DNA of 61,674 nt. Origin: Comamonadaceae bacterium. GTDB taxonomy: Bacteria > Pseudomonadota > Gammaproteobacteria > Burkholderiales > Burkholderiaceae_C. The notes beneath the pieces were generated by a model that worked only from the letters and a program-made list of their open reading frames with translations, was not told where the DNA came from and ran no database searches. The DNA is taken from assembly GCA_027486555.1 (NCBI GenBank), contig JAIXOX010000120.1, forward strand, positions 1 to 61,674, given 5' to 3'. Shown here in pieces: positions 1-8,608 of the stretch. The position numbers and the translations under genes are program-made. Position 1 is the first letter of the stretch. Every line of letters begins with the position of its first letter.

Positions 1-87
1 ATGACCTGCCTCCTGAGTTGTGGCACTGGGTTGATAAAGGGTTCACACCCATTAACTTAACCCACGTTTGTCAGGTGGGCAGGTCAT
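1..87. mobile_element. Small element with inverted ends (possible MITE or IS remnant)
   Basis: The first ten bases, atgacctgcc, recur as the exact reverse complement at 78-87. The match continues imperfectly inward (tcctga against tcaggtg), giving terminal inverted repeats of about 16 bases around roughly 55 bases of non-coding DNA. No transposase frame fits inside. This resembles a MITE or a collapsed IS. The left end coincides with the window edge, so a longer element continuing outside cannot be excluded. Confidence 0.35.
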
Positions 88-99
88 CCATCATGTCTA

Positions 100-473
100 C
101 AGGGGAAATGTGGGTGCCTTGCCCAGTGGTAATGGTTGCTTGCATTTTTGTGGGAGCCCCGCCCCCGGGGCGATGCGGGTGGTGGTCTGCGGGGCTTGAT
201 CGCGACGAGGGCGTCGCTCCTACGGGGGAAATGTGGGTGCCTTTCACAGTGGTGATGGTTGCTTTCATTTTTGTGGGAGCCCCGCCCCCCGGGGCGATGG
301 GTGGTGGTCTGCGAGGCTTGATCGCGACGAGGGCGTCGCTCCTACGGGGGAAATGTGGGTGCCTTGCCCAGTGGTAATGGTTGCTTGCCTTTTTGTGGGA
401 GCCCCGCCCTCGGGGCGATGCGGGTGGTGGTCTGCGGGGCTTGATCGCGACGAGGGCGTCGGTCCTACAGGGG
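100..473. repeat. Three tandem 122-123-bp units, each carrying a REP-type palindrome pair
   Basis: The phrase gggaaatgtgggtgcc recurs with its AAATG starting at 106, 229 and 351, and a degenerate fourth start lies at about 474, so the period is 122-123 bases. Each unit holds a spacer followed by GTGGGAGCCCCGCCC...GGGGCGAT and then GATCGCGACGAGGGCGTCGCTCCTAC, two hairpin-forming arms in opposite orientation. This is REPIN architecture. Open frames through the block exist on both strands but are only a consequence of the repetition. There is no gene in 1-521. Confidence 0.85.
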
Positions 474-521
474 AAACGTTCATGCAAACAGCATCGGGCC
501 GGCCTCAGGCACCCACACTGT

Positions 522-1115
522 TCAAATGCCAGGCACAGGCCAGCGACGCACGAACTCGCGCTGGGCTTCGGTTTCGGGGCTGTGAGGTTCTTGGGCGTGC
601 TTGTCCACCACGCGCCATTTTTGGGCCAACAGGTCCAAGGCTTGTTGAGGGGGCAGGCCTTGCGACACCAGCCAAGTGGCGGCCACGGTGCCGGTGCGGC
701 CAATGCCGGCGCGGCAGTGCAGGTACACCTTGCCCCCTTGGTCCAGAGCGTTTTGCACATCGTTCAGGATGGCCTGCATGCCGACCACGGTGGGCACACC
801 AAAATCGGTGATCGGGTGTGAGAGGCGTTGGGCTGGGGGCTCTGTTGCCGCATCAGGCGCCGAATGGGTCAAGGGCAGCGGCTGGTAGGGCGGCACCGGG
901 TCGTGCGGCGAAGTCAGGTCCACAAAGTGGGTGATGCCCGCCTCGGCCAAGGCCGCCAGCCTCTCAGCCATGGCCTCTGCACCCAAAAGCCCCGGATGCT
1001 CACCCGCCAAGACGCGGCCTGTCCAGAGCCAGTAACTGTTGCCAAAAGGCCGGGCCGCGCCGTCGCCCCGGCTTTCATGGGCGATGGCCAAGCCGAGGGT
1101 TTGGGCGGGGTTCAA
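522..1115 (-). CDS. Dual-specificity/tyrosine phosphatase-like protein
   Basis: A 197-residue soluble protein with the cysteine-phosphatase P-loop [10 protein letters not shown]134 would be the nucleophile and R140 the phosphate-binding arginine. The preceding segment ([13 protein letters not shown]) is where the general-acid aspartate of dual-specificity phosphatases lies. The frame opens with a TTG overlapping the aapP stop codon (1112-1114), suggesting translational coupling; a later start at an internal methionine around residue 49 is possible. It is the last gene of the aap transcript, so it may act on a product or regulator of amino-acid uptake, which is inference. Substrate unknown. 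Family assignment is firm; start is not. Confidence 0.8.
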   Translation of the reverse strand: MNPAQTLGLAIAHESRGDGAARPFGNSYWLWTGRVLAGEHPGLLGAEAMAERLAALAEAGITHFVDLTSPHDPVPPYQPLPLTHSAPDAATEPPAQRLSHPITDFGVPTVVGMQAILNDVQNALDQGGKVYLHCRAGIGRTGTVAATWLVSQGLPPQQALDLLAQKWRVVDKHAQEPHSPETEAQREFVRRWPVPGI

Positions 1116-1852
1116 TGCGCCAGGATTTTGGACAGGAAGTCTTTCGTGCGTTCGTTTTGCGGGTTGTCAAAGAACGCGGCAGCGGTGTTTTGCTCGACGA
1201 TCTGGCCCTGGTCCATGAAGATCACGCGGTCGGCCACTTGGCGGGCAAAGCCCATTTCGTGGGTCACGCAGATCATGGTGATGCCCTGGTCGGCCATCTC
1301 CACCATCACGTTCAGCACCTCGCCCACCATTTCGGGGTCAAGCGCCGAAGTCGGCTCGTCAAACAGCATGATGTTGGGCGTGAGGCACAGGGCGCGGGCA
1401 ATCGCTACGCGTTGCTGCTGACCGCCGGACAGTTGCAGCGGGTACTTGTGCGCTTGCTCGGCAATGCGCACACGTTGGAGCTGTTGCATGGCGCGCTCTT
1501 CGGCTTCGGCCTTGGGCACTTTGCCCACCCACATGGGGGCCAGCGTCAGGTTTTCCAGCACGGTGAGGTGCGGGAACAGGTTGAACTGCTGGAACACCAT
1601 GCCGACTTGGCGGCGGGCCGATTCGATGGATTTGACGTCGTCGGTCAGCTCCACGCCACCCACCGTGAGGTGACCGGCTTGGTGCTCTTCGAGTCGGTTG
1701 ATGCAGCGGATCAGGGTGGATTTGCCCGAGCCCGAGGGCCCGCACACCACGATGCGTTCGCCACGCGCCACCGACAGGTCGATGTCACGCAGCACATGAA
1801 AGTCGCCATACCATTTGTTGACTTTGGAAAATTCGATGATGGGCGTGTTCAC
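1112..1852 (-). CDS. aapP: General L-amino acid ABC transporter ATP-binding protein AapP
   Basis: A 246-residue ATPase of the polar amino-acid uptake family that powers import through AapQM at the inner-membrane face. Walker A is GPSGSGKST at residues 38-46, the signature is LSGGQQQR, Walker B is [12 protein letters not shown], and the H-loop is THEMGFA. The start is taken as GTG at 1852, one base after the aapM stop, because GGAG lies 9 bases upstream; longer readings run back into aapM in another frame. Last transporter gene of aapJQMP and overlapping the phosphatase gene at its stop. Confidence 0.95.
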   Translation of the reverse strand: MNTPIIEFSKVNKWYGDFHVLRDIDLSVARGERIVVCGPSGSGKSTLIRCINRLEEHQAGHLTVGGVELTDDVKSIESARRQVGMVFQQFNLFPHLTVLENLTLAPMWVGKVPKAEAEERAMQQLQRVRIAEQAHKYPLQLSGGQQQRVAIARALCLTPNIMLFDEPTSALDPEMVGEVLNVMVEMADQGITMICVTHEMGFARQVADRVIFMDQGQIVEQNTAAAFFDNPQNERTKDFLSKILAH

Positions 1853-1853
1853 G

Positions 1854-2960
1854 TTACTGTCTCCGGGTTCCGGTGTTGAGGTGGCCTTCGAGCCAATGGC
1901 TGTAGCGCGACATGGCAAAACAGGCGATGAAATAAATGGCCGCGACAAACAACTGACCTTCGATGAAGAATTTGCGCCAGTCGGCATCGCCCAAGGCCAG
2001 CTGCACCGCACCCGTCAGGTCATACAAGCTCACGATGGTCACGAGCGAGGTGTCCTTGAACGCGCCAATGAAGGTGTTGACGATGGACGGCACCACCAGG
2101 CGCAGGGCCTGCGGCAGCACGATCTTGCGCTGGATTTGCCAGTAGCCCATGCCCAGCGAATGCGCGGCTTCGACCTGGCCCTTGGGCAAGGCTTGCAGGC
2201 CGCCGCGAATCACCTCGGCCAGATAGGCGGCGGTGAACAAGGTCATGCCGATCAGCACCCGCACCAGCACGTCGATCTTGCCGCCATTGGGCATGAACAG
2301 CGGCAAGATGAAGGAGGCCATGAACAACACAGAAATCAGCGGCACGCCGCGCACGAATTCGATGAAGATCACGCACAGCGTGCGGATCGCGGGCAGCTGG
2401 GACTGCCGGCCTAAGGCCAGCAAAATCGCCAGCGGAAAGGCCACGACCAGACTCACGCTGGACAAGAGCAAGGTCAGTGGCAGGCCGCCCCAGCGTTCGG
2501 TGTCAATCGGAGTCAGGCCCGCAAAACCGCCGCTCATGAGCCCGTAAAACACCGTGTACACAGCCACCCAGGCCACGACCAGCGCAGGACGCCAGAAGCT
2601 GCGCAGGCAGCTGAGCACCAACAACAACACCAGCAAGCTCGACGCAATCAGCGGACGCCATTGTTCGTCGTAGGGGTAACGGCCAAACAGGATAAGGCGA
2701 CCTTTTTCAGTCACCACGCCCCAGCAGGCGCCCACCCCTTCGGCGGCGCGGCAAGCGGCGTTGTCAGCCTGCACCACGGCGTTGAACACGGTCCAATTGA
2801 GCATGGGCGGCAGGGCCCAGGCCAGAAAGGCCAAGACCAGCACGGTGAGCAAGCTGTTGGCCCAGCCGTCAAAAAAGCGGCTGCGCAACCAGGGCAGCAG
2901 GCCCACCTGGTTGGCGGGTGGCTGGCGCGGCGCAATCGGGGTAAAGACAGCGTGGTTCAT
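1854..2960 (-). CDS. aapM: General L-amino acid ABC transporter permease AapM
   Basis: A 368-residue inner-membrane protein. The HisM-type permease domain is C-terminal with its EAA loop ([20 protein letters not shown]), and the extra N-terminal membrane segments are typical of AapM rather than of shorter amino-acid permeases. It pairs with AapQ to form the pore of a broad-range L-amino-acid importer. Its ATG overlaps the aapQ stop by one base (TGATG), and aapP follows immediately, so the three are translationally coupled. The hydrophobic segment [17 protein letters not shown] near residue 35 is the first membrane span. Confidence 0.94.
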   Translation of the reverse strand: MNHAVFTPIAPRQPPANQVGLLPWLRSRFFDGWANSLLTVLVLAFLAWALPPMLNWTVFNAVVQADNAACRAAEGVGACWGVVTEKGRLILFGRYPYDEQWRPLIASSLLVLLLVLSCLRSFWRPALVVAWVAVYTVFYGLMSGGFAGLTPIDTERWGGLPLTLLLSSVSLVVAFPLAILLALGRQSQLPAIRTLCVIFIEFVRGVPLISVLFMASFILPLFMPNGGKIDVLVRVLIGMTLFTAAYLAEVIRGGLQALPKGQVEAAHSLGMGYWQIQRKIVLPQALRLVVPSIVNTFIGAFKDTSLVTIVSLYDLTGAVQLALGDADWRKFFIEGQLFVAAIYFIACFAMSRYSHWLEGHLNTGTRRQ

Positions 2961-4156
2961 CAGCGGTCCTTGATCTGCACACGGCGGTTGTAAATGTTCA
3001 TGAGCGCAGAGGTCAGCAAGCTCAAGCTCAGGTAGCACAGCATCACCACGGCGATGCATTCGATGGCGCGGCCCGTCTGGTTCAGTGCGGTGGAGCCGAT
3101 CGAGACCAGGTCGGGGTAGCCCACGGCCACGGCCAGTGAGGAGTTCTTGGTCAGGTTCAGGTATTGGCTGGTCAGGGGAGGCACGATCACGCGCAAGGCT
3201 TGGGGCAGCTGCACCAGACGCAACTCGGCCGAGCGGGGCAGGCCCAGCGCCACAGCCGCTTCGTGCTGGCCGTAGGCGACCGATTGGATGCCCGAGCGCA
3301 CCACCTCGGCAATGTAGCCCGAGGTGTAGACGGTCAAGCCAATCAGCAAGGTCAGGTACTCGGGCGTGACCGATCCGCCGCCAATCACGTTGATTTCGGT
3401 GGCCTCGGGAATGCTCATTTCGCCAGGGGCTCCCCCGGCCAACCAGCCCACGGCCGTCACGGCCAACAAAATGCCCAGGCCGAACAGGTGCGTGCGGGCG
3501 GGGTGGTATTGGCCGGTGATTTCAAACTGGCGAATGGCTCTGCTGGCCCAAAAGCGCCAAGCCACCACACCCGCCAGAAAACCCAACAAAGTGCCCCAGT
3601 GGCCTGCGGACCATTCTGGCATCGGGTATTGCAAACCGTTTTTGCTCAGGAACACACCGGCGAGCGGCTTGAAGGGCTCTTCAATCGTGGGCAGCAATTC
3701 GGTCATGGCGAAGTACCACATGAACAATTGCAGCAGCAAAGGCACGTTGCGGGTGACTTCGACGTGCACGGTGCACAGGCCGCGCACCAGCAGGTTGTTG
3801 GACAGACGGCCGATGCCAATCAGGGTGCCCAGCACGGTGGCCAGCACAATGCCCACCAGCGCCACACGCAAAGTGTTGGACAGGCCGACCAAATAGGCCA
3901 CCCAGTAGCCTTGGGAAGAGTCGAATTCGAACAGGCTCTCGCCAATGGCAAAGCCTGCGGGCTGCAAAAAGAAATCGAAGCCGCTTTGGATGCCCCGCGT
4001 GCGCATGTTGGCAAATGTGTTGGACAGCAAGTAACTGACGGCCAACACGAGCAGCAAAATGGTCAAAACTTGGTAGACCAGGCCCCGGAAGGACTGGCTG
4101 CGCCAGGACCAGGCGCGTGATCGGGGGGGAGGGGGGGGGGCAGGTGGGATCATCAT
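2960..4156 (-). CDS. aapQ: General L-amino acid ABC transporter permease AapQ
   Basis: A 398-residue inner-membrane permease, partner of AapM. The first span (VLTILLLVLAVSYLL) is near residue 30, the region GLSNTLRVALVGIVLATVLG starts the permease domain, and the EAA loop reads EAAVALGLPRSAELRLVQLP. A long periplasmic/cytoplasmic insertion in the middle is usual for AapQ. Codons 6-11 are proline codons lying in a long G-run of the plus strand (seven G, one A, ten G at 4123-4140), an unusual homopolymer so close to a start codon. The frame is intact as given. Confidence 0.94.
   Translation of the reverse strand: MMIPPAPPPPPRSRAWSWRSQSFRGLVYQVLTILLLVLAVSYLLSNTFANMRTRGIQSGFDFFLQPAGFAIGESLFEFDSSQGYWVAYLVGLSNTLRVALVGIVLATVLGTLIGIGRLSNNLLVRGLCTVHVEVTRNVPLLLQLFMWYFAMTELLPTIEEPFKPLAGVFLSKNGLQYPMPEWSAGHWGTLLGFLAGVVAWRFWASRAIRQFEITGQYHPARTHLFGLGILLAVTAVGWLAGGAPGEMSIPEATEINVIGGGSVTPEYLTLLIGLTVYTSGYIAEVVRSGIQSVAYGQHEAAVALGLPRSAELRLVQLPQALRVIVPPLTSQYLNLTKNSSLAVAVGYPDLVSIGSTALNQTGRAIECIAVVMLCYLSLSLLTSALMNIYNRRVQIKDR
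4123..4140. repeat. Poly-G tract inside the aapQ 5' coding region
   Basis: Seven G, one A and ten G in a row on the plus strand, coding Pro residues near the N-terminus of aapQ on the minus strand. Runs of this length are prone to slipped-strand mispairing and to sequencing error. A one- or two-base change would frameshift aapQ within its first dozen codons. Confidence 0.9.
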
Positions 4157-4160
4157 CGTG

Positions 4161-4187
4161 CATCGGCCCGCACGAGGCGGGCCGATG
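4161..4187 (-). promoter_or_regulatory. Perfect stem-loop between aapJ and aapQ
   Basis: An 11-bp perfect stem (catcggcccgc / gcgggccgatg) with a 5-base loop lies between the aapJ stop and the aapQ start. No T-run follows on the transcribed minus strand, so it is not a classic terminator. In binding-protein transporter operons such intercistronic hairpins commonly protect the binding-protein message from 3' decay and lower expression of downstream permeases; that role here is inferred. Confidence 0.7.
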
Positions 4188-4240
4188 TCCTTTCAGGGGT
4201 TGCCGTGTTTGTCTGAATCAGAAAAACACAAGGGGGTCGA

Positions 4241-5284
4241 TCAGCGCACGGGTGGTGCGTACATCAGGCCGCCTTTGTTCCACTGGTTGTTCAGACCGCG
4301 TGGCAGCTTCAAAGTAGACTTGGGGCCCACGTTGCGCTCGAACATTTCGCCGTAGTTGCCCACGGCCTTGATGGCGCGGTAAGCCCACTCTTTGTCCAGG
4401 CCCAACAACTTGCCGGTGTCTTCCGAGGTGCCCAAGATGCGCTGCACGACGGGGTCTGGGCTGCTCTTCATCTGGTCCACGTTGGCTTGGGTGATGCCAT
4501 ACTCTTCGGCTTCGATCAAGGCGTAAACCACCCATTTGACGATGGCAAAGAACTCGTCGTCACCACGGCGCACGCTGGGGCCAAGCGGTTCTTTGGAGAT
4601 CAGGTCGGGCAAGATGACGTGGTCATCGGGGTTGGTGGCTTCCTTGTTGCGCACCGAGGCCAGGCCCGAGGCGTCGGTGGTGTAAGCCTGGCAGCGGCCT
4701 GCAAAGTAGGCCTTGTTGGTGGCTTCCTGGGTGTCAAACACCACGGGCTTGATGTTGAGCTTGTTGACCTTGGAGAAGTCGTTCAGGTTCTTCTCGGTGG
4801 TGGTGCCCGATTGCACGCACACGGTGGCACCCTTGAGGCTCTTGGCGCTGGTGATCTTGGACTTTTTGGTCACCATGAAGCCTTGGCCGTCATAGTAAGT
4901 GGTGCCCGTGAAGTGCAGGCCCAGCGAGGCGTCGCGGTTCAGGGTCCAGGTGGTGTTGCGCGACAGGATGTCGATTTCGCCAGCTTGCAACACGGCAAAG
5001 CGTTGGGTCGCGTTCAGGGGTGTCCACTTGACTTTGGCGGCATCGTTCAACACGGTGGCGGCCACGGCCTTGCAAACGTCCACGTCCAGACCGGTCCAGT
5101 TGCCTTGGCTGTCAGCCGCAGCAAAGCCAGGCAAGCTGGGGTTCACGCCGCAGTTCAGCATGCCGCGTGACTTGATGCCGTCCAGGGTTTTGCCAGCAAA
5201 AGCAGGCGTGGCCACCGAGCCCATCAGGGCCAGCAAGGAAGCGGCCAACAAAGGACGCTGGATCAGGGAACGAACAATTTTCAT
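4241..5284 (-). CDS. aapJ: General L-amino acid ABC transporter substrate-binding protein AapJ
   Basis: A 347-residue periplasmic binding protein, first gene of aapJQMP. It begins with a signal peptide (basic MKIVRSLIQR, hydrophobic LLAASLLALMG, cleavage after ATPAFA). The mature domain carries family-3 binding-protein hallmarks: LNCGVNPSLPGFAAADSQGNW near the N-terminus and GLDVDVCKAVAATV after it. The length matches AapJ (about 340) rather than single-substrate binding proteins (about 260). GAGG lies 8 bases before the ATG. It should capture polar and branched L-amino acids and deliver them to AapQM. Confidence 0.95.
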   Translation of the reverse strand: MKIVRSLIQRPLLAASLLALMGSVATPAFAGKTLDGIKSRGMLNCGVNPSLPGFAAADSQGNWTGLDVDVCKAVAATVLNDAAKVKWTPLNATQRFAVLQAGEIDILSRNTTWTLNRDASLGLHFTGTTYYDGQGFMVTKKSKITSAKSLKGATVCVQSGTTTEKNLNDFSKVNKLNIKPVVFDTQEATNKAYFAGRCQAYTTDASGLASVRNKEATNPDDHVILPDLISKEPLGPSVRRGDDEFFAIVKWVVYALIEAEEYGITQANVDQMKSSPDPVVQRILGTSEDTGKLLGLDKEWAYRAIKAVGNYGEMFERNVGPKSTLKLPRGLNNQWNKGGLMYAPPVR

Positions 5285-5302
5285 CGGTGAACCTCAACAA
5301 TT

Positions 5303-5336
5303 AAAAAAGCCATTTTGCATCAAAAAAAAAGCCATT
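5303..5336 (-). promoter_or_regulatory. A/T-rich direct repeats upstream of aapJ
   Basis: The 12-mer aaaaaagccatt occurs at 5303-5314 and again at 5325-5336, 22 bases apart (about two helical turns), directly upstream of the aapJ ribosome-binding site. This could be a regulator site or leader feature; no known operator is recognised. No convincing promoter hexamers could be assigned. Confidence 0.35.
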
Positions 5337-5482
5337 CTCTTCGGGTTATCACCAAGCGGTGGTAGCTCTTTGGGCGTATTTCCTGGCGTGCACCTAAGGG
5401 CACAGGGTTCGCCTCATGGGGGTGCAAAAGCGCGATGCATGCACTTTTTGCGGGCATGGCCCGGTTTGCGACAATACGCCCC

Positions 5483-6520
5483 ATGACCCAAGAACTCACC
5501 CTCATTCGCCCCGACGATTGGCACCTGCATGTGCGGGACGGTGCCGCCCTGAACGTGGTGGTGCCGCACACTGCCGCGCAATTTGGCCGCGCCATCATCA
5601 TGCCCAACCTCAAGCCGCCGGTGACCACGGCCGAACAGGCGCTGGCTTACAAAAGCCGCATCCTTGCGGCTGTGCCCCAAGGGGTGGCCTTTGAGCCTTT
5701 GATGACCTTGTACCTGACCGACAACCTGGCCCCGGCCGAAATTGCACGCGCCAAAGCCGCCGGCGTGGTGGCCTGCAAGTTGTACCCGGCAGGCGCCACC
5801 ACCAACAGCGACGCGGGTGTGACCGACTTGCGCAAGATCTACCCCGTGCTCGAAGCCATGCAGCGCGAAGGCGTGCTGCTCTTGGTGCATGGCGAGGTCA
5901 CCTCGTCTGACATCGACTTGTTTGACCGCGAAGCCGTGTTCATCGAGCAGCAACTCATTCCCCTGCGCCGCGACTTTCCGGGCCTGAAAATTGTCATGGA
6001 GCACATCACCACAAAAGAAGCCGCGCAGTTTGTGGCCGAAGGCGATGCCAACCTGGGCGCGACCATCACCGCGCACCACCTGCTGTTCAACCGCAACGCC
6101 CTGTTTTTGGGGGGCATGCGCCCGCACTATTACTGCCTGCCCGTGCTCAAGCGCGAAACCCACCGGCTGGCGCTGGTGCAAGCGGCCACCCGTGGCAACG
6201 CCCGTTTCTTTTTGGGCACCGACAGTGCGCCGCATCCGGCACACCTGAAAGAACACGCCAGTGGTTGCGCCGGTTGCTACACCGCGCACGCGGCCATCGA
6301 GATGTATGCCGAGGCCTTTGACCAAGTCGGCGCATTGGACCAGCTCGAAGCCTTTGCCAGCTTTAATGGCGCAGACTTTTACGGCTTGCCGCGCAACACG
6401 GGCACCATCACCTTGCGCCGCGAAAGCTGGACGCCCCCCGCCAGCTTTGCTTTTGGCGAGGCCGAACTCAAGCCCCTGCGTTCGGGTGAAAGCCTGCCCT
6501 GGCACATGGTGAGCCTCTGA
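5483..6520 (+). CDS. pyrC: Dihydroorotase
   Basis: A 345-residue zinc amidohydrolase that cyclises carbamoyl-aspartate to dihydroorotate in de novo pyrimidine synthesis. Visible hallmarks of class II PyrC are HLHVRDG near residue 14 (metal histidines), [10 protein letters not shown], the carbamylated lysine in [14 protein letters not shown] near residue 100, [18 protein letters not shown] and the metal aspartate in GTDSAPH. The start chosen is [13 protein letters not shown], which fits the family N-terminus; an in-frame ATG 16 codons earlier adds non-conserved sequence. Transcribed away from aapJ, followed closely by the DUF3025 gene. Confidence 0.96.
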   Translation: MTQELTLIRPDDWHLHVRDGAALNVVVPHTAAQFGRAIIMPNLKPPVTTAEQALAYKSRILAAVPQGVAFEPLMTLYLTDNLAPAEIARAKAAGVVACKLYPAGATTNSDAGVTDLRKIYPVLEAMQREGVLLLVHGEVTSSDIDLFDREAVFIEQQLIPLRRDFPGLKIVMEHITTKEAAQFVAEGDANLGATITAHHLLFNRNALFLGGMRPHYYCLPVLKRETHRLALVQAATRGNARFFLGTDSAPHPAHLKEHASGCAGCYTAHAAIEMYAEAFDQVGALDQLEAFASFNGADFYGLPRNTGTITLRRESWTPPASFAFGEAELKPLRSGESLPWHMVSL

Positions 6521-6573
6521 GCCAGCCCCTCCACCTGAGCAGGCCCGGCTCCCGCTGCGAGGCGGTCACTGCC

Positions 6574-7323
6574 TTGGGCGTGGCCGATATCGACTGGGCC
6601 GCGCCTTGGTTGGCCAACTGGCAGTCTGTGGGGCAAGCCATTGCCCAGCGCGTGGTGGCGGGGGTGCCCCAGCCTCAAGCCCTGAGCGAGGTGGGTCTGG
6701 CCCCGGTGCGTTTTGTGCCACAAGCCGATTTGCCCGAAGGCCAGGCTTACGAAGACTTTATTTTTGCCCATGGCCAGGTGCCGACCCGTGAAGGGCTGCA
6801 CGATTTTTTCAATGCCTTGTGCTGGATGCATTTTCCTCAGGCCAAGCGCCAGCTCAACCGGCTGCAAAGTGCAGAAATCGCCCGCGCCGGGGTGGGCCAG
6901 GTGCGCGGCGCGGTGCGCGATGCGGCCACGGTGTTTGATGAAAACGCCTGGCTGATCCAGCCCTCAGACGCGCTGTGGCAAGCTTTGACGGCCCACCAAT
7001 GGACCGAAGCCCTGGTGACGCGGCGCGACGAATGGGCCCACACCCACTTGTGGACTTTTGGCCATGCCGCACTCGAAAAACTGGTGCAACCCTACAAATC
7101 GATCACGGTGCATTTGTGGCGCGTGCCGGGCGAGGTGCGGCCTGCGCAAATCGACGATTGGCTGGCCCATGACCTGAGGGCTGACAAGTTGGCCCTCAAA
7201 CCCTTCAGTCCCTTGCCAATTTTGGGTGTGCCGGGCTGGTGGCCAGACAATACTGACCCTGTTTTTTACGAAGACCGCAGCGTGTTTCGTCCGCGCCGAC
7301 TCAAGCGCGCCGAGCCCGTCTGA
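6574..7323 (+). CDS. DUF3025 domain-containing protein
   Basis: A protein of about 249 residues recognisable as DUF3025 from the block [20 protein letters not shown] and the downstream [20 protein letters not shown]. Function of the family is unknown; it is soluble with no signal peptide. No ATG is available: the frame is open back into pyrC, and the usable starts are TTG at 6574 or GTG at 6580, so the exact N-terminus is unsure. It lies 53 bases after pyrC and is probably co-transcribed. Confidence 0.8.
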   Translation: MGVADIDWAAPWLANWQSVGQAIAQRVVAGVPQPQALSEVGLAPVRFVPQADLPEGQAYEDFIFAHGQVPTREGLHDFFNALCWMHFPQAKRQLNRLQSAEIARAGVGQVRGAVRDAATVFDENAWLIQPSDALWQALTAHQWTEALVTRRDEWAHTHLWTFGHAALEKLVQPYKSITVHLWRVPGEVRPAQIDDWLAHDLRADKLALKPFSPLPILGVPGWWPDNTDPVFYEDRSVFRPRRLKRAEPV

Positions 7324-7433
7324 AAAACCGTACGCCAATCAGGAAATCACCGGGCCAGCTTGATTTTGGACAACAAACCCCTAACATTCGACACAACGTG
7401 CCCGCGTCTTCCGGGTTGAAAGAGAAACCTGCC

Positions 7434-8309
7434 ATGAAACGTATTTTTCTGTTTGTCTTGACCAACATCGCCGTGGTGGTGGTGTTGGGCATCGTCGCCA
7501 GTTTGCTGGGCGTGAACAAATTTTTGGACTCCAACGGCCTGAATTTGGGTGCTTTGCTCGGCTTTGCCCTGATCATGGGCTTTGGCGGCGCCATCATTTC
7601 CTTGCTCATGAGCAAGTGGATCGCCAAGATGTCCTCGGGCGTGAAGCTCATTGACCAACCGGCCAACGCCGACGAAGCCTGGATCGTGGACACTGTGCGC
7701 AAGTTGGCTGACAAAGCCGGTATTGGCATGCCCGAAGTCGGCATTTTTGAAGGTGACCCCAACGCTTTTGCCACCGGCGCTTTCCGCGATTCGGCCTTGG
7801 TGGCGGTGTCTACCGGTTTGTTGCAAAACATGACCCACGAAGAAATCGAAGCCGTGCTGGCCCACGAAGTGGCGCACATTGCCAACGGTGACATGGTCAC
7901 CATGGCGCTGATCCAGGGCGTGATGAACACCTTTGTGGTGTTCATCTCGCGCATCGTGGGTTATGCCGTGGACAGCTTCTTGCGCAAAAACGACGAAGAA
8001 AACACAGGCCCCGGCATGGGCTATTTCATCACCACCATCGTGATGGACATCTTGTTGGGCTTTGTTGCCGCGATCATCGTGGCCTGGTTCAGCCGCCAGC
8101 GTGAATTCCGTGCCGATGCGAGCGCTGCCCAGTTGATGGGCCGCAAGCAGCCCATGATCAACGCCTTGGCCCGTTTGGGTGGCGTGCACACCGCCGAACT
8201 GCCCAAGAGCATGGCCGCCATGGGCATCGCCGGTGGCATTGGCCAGCTGTTCAGCACCCACCCGCCCATTGAAGACCGCATCGCTGCCCTGCAAAACAGC
8301 GCCCAGTAA
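7434..8309 (+). CDS. htpX: Membrane zinc protease HtpX
   Basis: A 291-residue M48-family protease of the inner membrane that degrades misfolded membrane proteins. Two N-terminal membrane spans (from [15 protein letters not shown] and [16 protein letters not shown]) are followed by the zinc motif HEVAH at residues 144-148, a hydrophobic hairpin ([21 protein letters not shown]) and the third-ligand region [12 protein letters not shown]. It ends with [14 protein letters not shown], as usual for HtpX. The start is MKRIFLF; 12 extra upstream codons are unlikely. Monocistronic here, with a repeat block downstream. Confidence 0.96.
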   Translation: MKRIFLFVLTNIAVVVVLGIVASLLGVNKFLDSNGLNLGALLGFALIMGFGGAIISLLMSKWIAKMSSGVKLIDQPANADEAWIVDTVRKLADKAGIGMPEVGIFEGDPNAFATGAFRDSALVAVSTGLLQNMTHEEIEAVLAHEVAHIANGDMVTMALIQGVMNTFVVFISRIVGYAVDSFLRKNDEENTGPGMGYFITTIVMDILLGFVAAIIVAWFSRQREFRADASAAQLMGRKQPMINALARLGGVHTAELPKSMAAMGIAGGIGQLFSTHPPIEDRIAALQNSAQ

Positions 8310-8381
8310 AGCACCCCCCGGGCCGCATCTTCAGGCCCCTTGTTGATCCGGCCCGATGATATTGGCCTGAACGTTTATTTT

Positions 8382-8505
8382 GTAGGAGCGGCGCCCCCGC
8401 CGCGATAGCGCTTCGCAGACCACCGCTTCTTTTGTAGGAGCGGCGCCCCCGCCGCGATGGTGCCCCGCAGACCACCACCCATCGCCCCGAGGGCGGGGCT
8501 CCTAC
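8382..8505. repeat. REP-type palindromes downstream of htpX
   Basis: Two copies of GTAGGAGCGGCGCCCCCGCC are followed by one opposite arm CATCGCCCCGAGGGCGGGGC ending in GCTCCTAC, so the outer ends form the GTAGGAGC/GCTCCTAC pair seen at the other REP loci. Lies in the 300-base gap between htpX and the 5'-nucleotidase gene, which holds no gene. Confidence 0.85.
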
Positions 8506-8510
8506 ATTCC

Positions 8511-8598
8511 ACAGGCCCACAGGCCCACAGGCCCACAGGCCCACAGGCCCACAGGCCCACAGGTCCACAGGTCCACAGGTCCACAGATCCACAGATCC
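8511..8598. repeat. Octamer minisatellite, 11 tandem copies in three graded variants
   Basis: Eleven perfect 8-base units without interruption: six ACAGGCCC, then three ACAGGTCC, then two ACAGATCC. The variants are ordered, not mixed. It sits between the REP cluster and the 3' end of the 5'-nucleotidase gene and is non-coding as far as can be judged. Confidence 0.95.
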
Positions 8599-8608
8599 AG
8601 GTGCCGAT

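Noticed and set aside
71..821. Overlapping frames through the REP array upstream of the phosphatase gene
   Set aside because: They result from the period of the repeat carrying an open frame; the peptides are repetitive and match no family.
8511..8598. Octamer array considered as origin iterons
   Set aside because: Unit of 8 bp is too short and no initiator gene or A/T-rich region is adjacent.
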